Part shown: positions 62,739 to 64,000 of the stretch, piece by piece
How the letters are laid out: every line of letters starts with the position of its first letter
How positions within the stretch are numbered: position 1 is the first letter of the stretch
NCBI RefSeq assembly: GCF_006740045.1
Contig: NZ_AP019749.1
Location: 3,677,001-3,741,000, forward strand
DNA length: 64,000 bases
Origin: Comamonas terrigena NBRC 13299
GTDB taxonomy: Bacteria > Pseudomonadota > Gammaproteobacteria > Burkholderiales > Burkholderiaceae_C
Direction of reading: 5' to 3'
Notes under the pieces: generated by a model
Database searches by the model: none
The model's input: only the letters and a program-made list of their open reading frames with translations
Told to the model about the DNA's origin: nothing
Position numbers and translations under genes: made by a program

Positions 62739-63143
62739 ATGGCCATCGGTTGGGTTTCCGCGTTAAAGCTGGTGCCCTGGGGCGATGTCATCCAGGCAGC
62801 GCCCCATGTGCTCAAGGCCGCCAAGGGGCTGCTGAACAAGTCACCGGCCGAAGGCGGCGGTGATGCCGCCGTAGCGCCCAGCGCACCGGCCGGCATCGCC
62901 CTGCCCGCCCAGAATGCGGGCGAGCTGGCACTGCAGCATGTGGCCCAGCTGGAAGCCCGCGTGGCCCAGCTGGAACAGGCCCAGCACGCCTCCGCCCAGC
63001 TGATCGAGCAGATGGCCGAGCAGCAGTCCCAGATCGTGCAGACCGTGGGCCTGCTGCGCACCGGTGCCACCCGCCTGGCCTGGGCCTGCGGCGTGCTTGG
63101 CGTGGTGGTGATCGGCCTGCTGATCCAGGTGCTGCGCAGCTAG
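62739..63143 (+). CDS. Coiled-coil single-pass membrane protein
   Basis: 134 residues. The N-terminal WVSALKLVPWGDVIQAAPHVLKAAKGLL segment and an Ala/Pro-rich spacer precede a heptad coiled coil (ALQHVAQLEARVAQLEQAQHASAQLIEQMAEQQSQIVQTVGLL, about 66-106). One C-terminal membrane helix (LAWACGVLGVVVIGLLIQVL) follows. It is probably a tail-anchored inner-membrane protein. It starts three bases after the phoH stop, so it is cotranscribed and translationally coupled. The function is unknown. Confidence 0.75.
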   Translation: MAIGWVSALKLVPWGDVIQAAPHVLKAAKGLLNKSPAEGGGDAAVAPSAPAGIALPAQNAGELALQHVAQLEARVAQLEQAQHASAQLIEQMAEQQSQIVQTVGLLRTGATRLAWACGVLGVVVIGLLIQVLRS

Positions 63144-63263
63144 GCTGCGCATCGGACGGCCGGAACAAAACCCGCCGACCCATATCTATGAATACCCCGC
63201 CGTAGTCCACCAGGGGTATGCATAGAAAAAAGCAGGGCTGAACGCTACTGCACCGACTGCAAC

Positions 63264-63295
63264 AAAAAGGCCTTGCCAATCGGCAAGGCCTTTTT
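63264..63295. terminator. Bidirectional rho-independent terminator
   Basis: AAAAAGGCCTTGCC-AATC-GGCAAGGCCTTTTT is a perfect 14-bp stem with A/T tails on both sides. It serves the phoH operon (plus) and dnaB (minus). Confidence 0.92.
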
Positions 63296-63330
63296 TCATG
63301 GACAGGGTCCGGGTACGGACGGCTGCGGCC

Positions 63331-64000
63331 TCAGTAGTCGCTGCTGGTGCTGTAGTCCATGGCCAGGTTTTCGAAGCGGGTCTGGTTCTTCTGGAAGAAG
63401 AGCTTCACCGTGCCCGTGGGGCCGTTACGCTGCTTGCCGATGATGACCTCCGCAATGTTCGGCTCCTTGCTGTCCTTGTTGTAGTAGTCGTCGCGGTAGA
63501 TGAACATGATGATGTCCGCATCCTGCTCGATGGCGCCCGATTCACGCAGGTCGGACATCATGGGGCGCTTGTCGGTGCGCTGCTCCACCGAACGGTTCAG
63601 CTGCGACAGCGCAATCACCGGGCATTGCAACTCCTTGGCCAGCATCTTCAGGCCCCGGGAGATTTCCCCCAGCTCGGTGGCGCGGTTGTCGGCACTGCCC
63701 GCTCCGGAGCCGCTCATCAGCTGCAAGTAGTCCACCACGATCAGACCCAGCTTGCCGCACTGGCGCGCCAGGCGGCGGGCGTTGGCACGCAGCTCGGACG
63801 GGGTCAGACCCGGGGTTTCGTCAATGTGCAGGCTCACCGTGCGCAGGCGCTCGATGGCTTCGGTCAGGCGCGGCCACTCTTCATCGGTCAGCTTGCCGGT
63901 GCGCAGATTGCCCTGGTTCACCTTGCCGATAGAGCCCACGATACGCACCGCCAGCTGGGCGGCCCCCATTTCCATGGAGAAGATGGCGACCGGCAGGCCT
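63331..64000 (-). CDS. dnaB: Replicative DNA helicase DnaB (5' part outside window)
   Basis: The last 222 codons of DnaB are visible; the N-terminal domain and Walker A lie beyond base 64000. FSMEMGAAQLAVRI, DETPGLTPSELRANARRL, LGLIVVDYLQLMSGSG (Walker B), LKMLAKELQCPVIALSQLNRSVEQRTDKRPMMSDLRESGAIEQDADII and the Arg-finger-bearing KQRNGPTGTVKLFF end segment are standard. It unwinds DNA at the replication fork as a hexamer. Confidence 0.96.
   Translation of the reverse strand, partial: GLPVAIFSMEMGAAQLAVRIVGSIGKVNQGNLRTGKLTDEEWPRLTEAIERLRTVSLHIDETPGLTPSELRANARRLARQCGKLGLIVVDYLQLMSGSGAGSADNRATELGEISRGLKMLAKELQCPVIALSQLNRSVEQRTDKRPMMSDLRESGAIEQDADIIMFIYRDDYYNKDSKEPNIAEVIIGKQRNGPTGTVKLFFQKNQTRFENLAMDYSTSSDY

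Overview
The window is ordinary chromosomal DNA of a high-GC betaproteobacterium, most likely Burkholderiales, family Comamonadaceae (Comamonas/Delftia/Acidovorax-like). This rests on GC-rich codon use, a Bug-family solute-binding protein, the order yicC-gmk-rpoZ-spoT, and the chain aminotransferase-hom-thrC-mobB-moeA-moaD-moaE-clpB. No database search was possible; assignments come from reading the proteins and sites directly.

Layout. 1-3121: D-amino-acid catabolism, with a D-threonine-aldolase/DSD1-type enzyme (cut by the window edge) and D-serine dehydratase dsdA, divergent from a LysR regulator. 3122-3714: a gene-free stretch. 3715-11270: an eight-gene, tightly packed catabolic cluster with two beta-hydroxyacid dehydrogenases, an aldehyde dehydrogenase, an SCP2-like small protein, an alpha/beta hydrolase, a metallo-beta-lactamase-fold lactonase and two periplasmic binding proteins without permeases. 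The substrate is unknown; a lactone/hydroxyacid/semialdehyde route is inferred. 11329-15375: a nitric-oxide/nitrite module, with ytfE (norA) divergent from norR, three GGT-N7-ACC NorR boxes between them, then a three-domain copper nitrite reductase with an extra N-terminal cupredoxin domain. 15559-15635: tRNA-Gln.

15732-25643: transporters. These are a frameshifted 14-TM MFS gene, a DMT exporter, a B12-binding radical SAM protein of unknown role, and an EmrB/EmrA/outer-membrane tripartite efflux operon divergent from a TetR regulator with a clear palindromic operator. 25811-30677: an EF-hand membrane protein of unknown function, a SPOR protein, an I78-type inhibitor lipoprotein and a CsbD-like stress protein. 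30840-39049: housekeeping (hemW, rdgB, PP2C phosphatase plus Ser/Thr kinase, yicC, gmk, rpoZ, spoT). 39179-46939: a phospholipase-D lipoprotein, dusC, a methyltransferase, a GNAT enzyme, a coniferyl-aldehyde-dehydrogenase-like enzyme and hypotheticals. 46960-49690: clpB with a sigma-32 promoter and a perfect FNR-type box.

49983-55166: molybdenum-cofactor genes moaE, moaD, moeA and mobB, interleaved with small unknowns, including an orphan serine-recombinase-like C-terminal domain and a coupled GIY-YIG/MarR/unknown trio. 55296-59558: threonine synthesis (thrC, hom) and an AlaA-type aminotransferase. 59720-64000: an Mth938-domain protein, a Bcp peroxiredoxin, PIN-PhoH ATPase, a coiled-coil membrane protein, and the 3' end of dnaB (its start lies beyond the window). 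No phage, insertion sequence or CRISPR array was seen. The most distinctive content is the NO/nitrite module, the uncharacterised catabolic cluster and several conserved unknowns.
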